From Brachionus rotundiformis (lineage: Eukaryota > Rotifera > Eurotatoria > Ploima > Brachionidae): 64,000 bases of DNA. A model generated the notes under the pieces. The model was not told where the DNA came from and searched no databases. It was given only the letters and a program-made list of their open reading frames with translations. Location of the stretch: the NCBI GenBank assembly GCA_016802295.1, contig JAESIW010000154.1:62001-126000 (forward strand), given 5' to 3'. Positions within the stretch are counted from its first letter, which is position 1. Every line of letters begins with the position of its first letter. This document shows positions 62,380 to 64,000 of this stretch, one piece after another. The position numbers were made by a program, and so were the translations under genes.

Positions 62380-63166
62380 ATGCTTAATTATAAAATAATT
62401 TTAATGGGATCTGGTGGTGTTGGGTAAAATTTAAAAACTGTATTACTTTTGGGTTAACTCTATTTTAAAGCAAGTCAGCCTTAACCCAGCGTTTTATTAG
62501 CGGAAGTTTTGTTGAAGCTTACGATCCAACCATAGAAGATTGTTATCAAAAAACAATAAATATAAATGATGAATCATGTAAATTGGAAATATTGGATACA
62601 GCGGGTACTGAGCAATTCTCTTCTATGAGGGATATATACATTAAATCTGGTGATGCTTTTGTTATTGTTTATTCTATAAATTCAATATCGACTTTTAACG
62701 ATATTGTTTCCATAATTGAGCAAATAAACATCATTAAGGACTCTGATCCTGCGCCGATTATCATTGTCGGCAACAAGAGTGACTTGGAGGATGAAAGAGA
62801 AGTGGATGAAGAATTGGGTCAGAGCTTAGCGAAAAGCACACATTCAAGCTTTATAGAAGCCTCGGCAAAATTAAATTCCAACGTCAACGAGGTAAATTAA
62901 GACTAATTTTAAAAATGCGTTGAACAAAATTTTCCAAGATTTTCTATGATCTTTTGCGCCAATTGGCAAAGAAACGAAAATCAATGCAGCTTCCTAGAAA
63001 TTCGTTCAGTCCTAAATCAAGTATTGTTTATCCTGAACAACCAGCCAAAAATACAGATCAATCTCAAAAATTTCAATTAAATGCCCACATTGAATCCGAA
63101 AATAATAAAAAAAATAAAAAACAGAGTATTTGTGACAAATGCACAGAATCATGCGTAATACTTTGA
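62380..63166 (+). CDS. Rap-like small GTPase
   Basis: Three exons, 62380..62423, 62471..62891 and 62939..63166 (GTT GG|GTAAAA ... TTTAAAG|C AAG; GAG|GTAAAT ... CCAAG|ATT), give 230 residues. All GTPase motifs are intact: P-loop GSGGVGKS (split by intron 1), effector loop EAYDPTIEDCY, switch II DTAGTEQFSSMRD, NKSD and SAK. Thr at the position of Ras Gln61 (DTAGTEQ) is the Rap hallmark, and NVNEIFYDLLRQL is Rap-like. The C-terminal tail is about 40 residues longer than in Rap1/2, Ser/Pro/Gln-rich with a lysine patch (NNKKNKKQS), and ends CDKCTESCVIL. CVIL predicts geranylgeranylation, with a second upstream Cys pair that could be acylated. It is either a diverged Rap2 or a lineage-specific Rap; I cannot choose. 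Confidence 0.9.
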
Positions 63167-63843
63167 GATCTAGCTTTGAATTATTCTACCCTGAAAACTT
63201 TGCTTTTGCCATTTTATTTGGTTTTAACATATTTAAAATATGAATAAATGATGGATAGATATTTAAAATAGATATATATTTGACTTTTTAATTATTTCCA
63301 ATTTTTTTTATTGATAATAAATTAAAATTTGTGAATATATATTTATCCAAAATTAAACAAAAATTTTTTTTAATTCAAACCAAAATTCTAAACGAAGCGA
63401 TCAAAGGTTTTATTTAAAATTTTAAATACTCTCTAAATTTTCATTATTATTTTTTCTTTTCTAAAACAATTTAAACTTTGCAATTTAATATTATTTTTGG
63501 CTAATTTTTTCCAAATAAAATTATACAAAATATGGATTTAAAAATTTTATTATTAATTAAAAGTGAAAAAGAATAATTTTATTTCTTATCAAATTAGAAT
63601 TCCTCTATTTAATAAAATCGCTTGAAGTAAAGCCTTTATGAAATAATTTTATTATTTCAGCGGATACAAATAATTTTGATAGAATAAATTAATTTTAATG
63701 CGCAATAGATAATTAATTTAAAGAAAACTTCCTTTAAATTGCTGCTCATGGCTATCAATTATTAATTTCAAATTATTTTTATTTTTTACGGGCTATTTTT
63801 TATTGATATAAATAAAGGAATATAAAAAAATTTCACCCAAAAA
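63167..63843 (+). other. Intergenic DNA before the terminal partial gene
   Basis: About 680 bp of AT-rich DNA. I see no further feature. Confidence 0.45.
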
Positions 63844-64000
63844 ATGTTGATCAAAAATTTTATTTTTTTGCTTAATTTTATTTTCTATTCAAATCAAACA
63901 TGTATCAATCCAACAATTCAGGAATTGGAGACTAAATTTCAGGAATATCGACTTGGTTATTTGCGGTTTGAACAGGCAATGCTCAAAGCGGGAAAAATTC
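63844..64000 (+). CDS. Start of a secreted or membrane protein, cut by the window end
   Basis: An open frame runs from ATG at 63844 to the end of the window, 52 codons. The first about 18 residues (MLIKNFIFLLNFIFYSNQ) are a good signal peptide, followed by TCINPTIQELETKFQEYRL and GYLRFEQAMLKAGKI, which looks like the start of a helical extracellular segment. The codon composition becomes clearly less AT-rich after the signal peptide, as in real genes here. The fragment is too short for me to name. Confidence 0.6.
   Translation, partial: MLIKNFIFLLNFIFYSNQTCINPTIQELETKFQEYRLGYLRFEQAMLKAGKI

Noticed and set aside
1..64000. CRISPR arrays, insertion sequences, bacterial operons
   Set aside because: The DNA is eukaryotic: GT-AG introns, animal gene families and long intergenic tracts. 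I saw no regularly spaced repeats and no transposase frame.

Overview
This window is a stretch of animal nuclear DNA: very AT-rich, with genes on both strands. Many genes are split by GT-AG introns, often only about 45-80 bp long, and intergenic tracts reach 11 kb. Robo, a doublecortin-like kinase, a GPR158-type class C receptor, TBC1D24/Skywalker and a Rap-like GTPase point to a bilaterian. The base composition and tiny introns fit a compact protostome genome. A rotifer (Brachionus-like) is my first guess and a mite a second; neither is proven. I see no tRNA, rRNA, CRISPR array, virus or recognisable transposon.

Layout. Positions 1-6 kb hold five housekeeping genes on the + strand: ECHS1 (mitochondrial beta-oxidation), TRAPPC4 (vesicle tethering), COQ5 (ubiquinone C-methylation), BUD23 (18S rRNA m7G methyltransferase) and a PCBD/DCoH dehydratase. 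Importin-5 (6.3-9.7 kb) and an intronless robo (12.5-16.1 kb) lie on the - strand. Between them is AT-rich DNA with a 55-bp direct repeat, two perfect palindromes and one small orphan reading frame. An 11.3-kb gene-free tract follows robo. Next come two tandem, TATA-driven genes (27.4-29.3 kb, - strand) for small secreted proteins built from repeated Ala/Leu-rich units separated by GKR sites. I recognise no family for these, and they are the best candidate for something undescribed. A full doublecortin-like kinase (30.0-34.3 kb, eight exons) is next on the - strand.

On the + strand, 36-64 kb carries a 110-residue coiled-coil orphan, a divergent UNC-93-like membrane protein, TCTP (with an intronic stem-loop that could be a snoRNA), a broken reading frame on the - strand at 45 kb, UTP4/cirhin, TBC1D24 (ten exons), a GPR158/179-like receptor, a Rap-like small GTPase, and the start of a secreted protein cut by the window end.

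Functional links are loose, as expected for an animal genome. BUD23 and UTP4 both act in small-subunit ribosome biogenesis. Robo, DCLK, TBC1D24 and the GPR158-like receptor are typical neuronal genes. Most split genes were rebuilt by joining exons at GT-AG sites with reading phase checked; joined lengths (TRAPPC4 219, PCBD 104, TCTP 171, importin-5 1096 residues) agree closely with the families.
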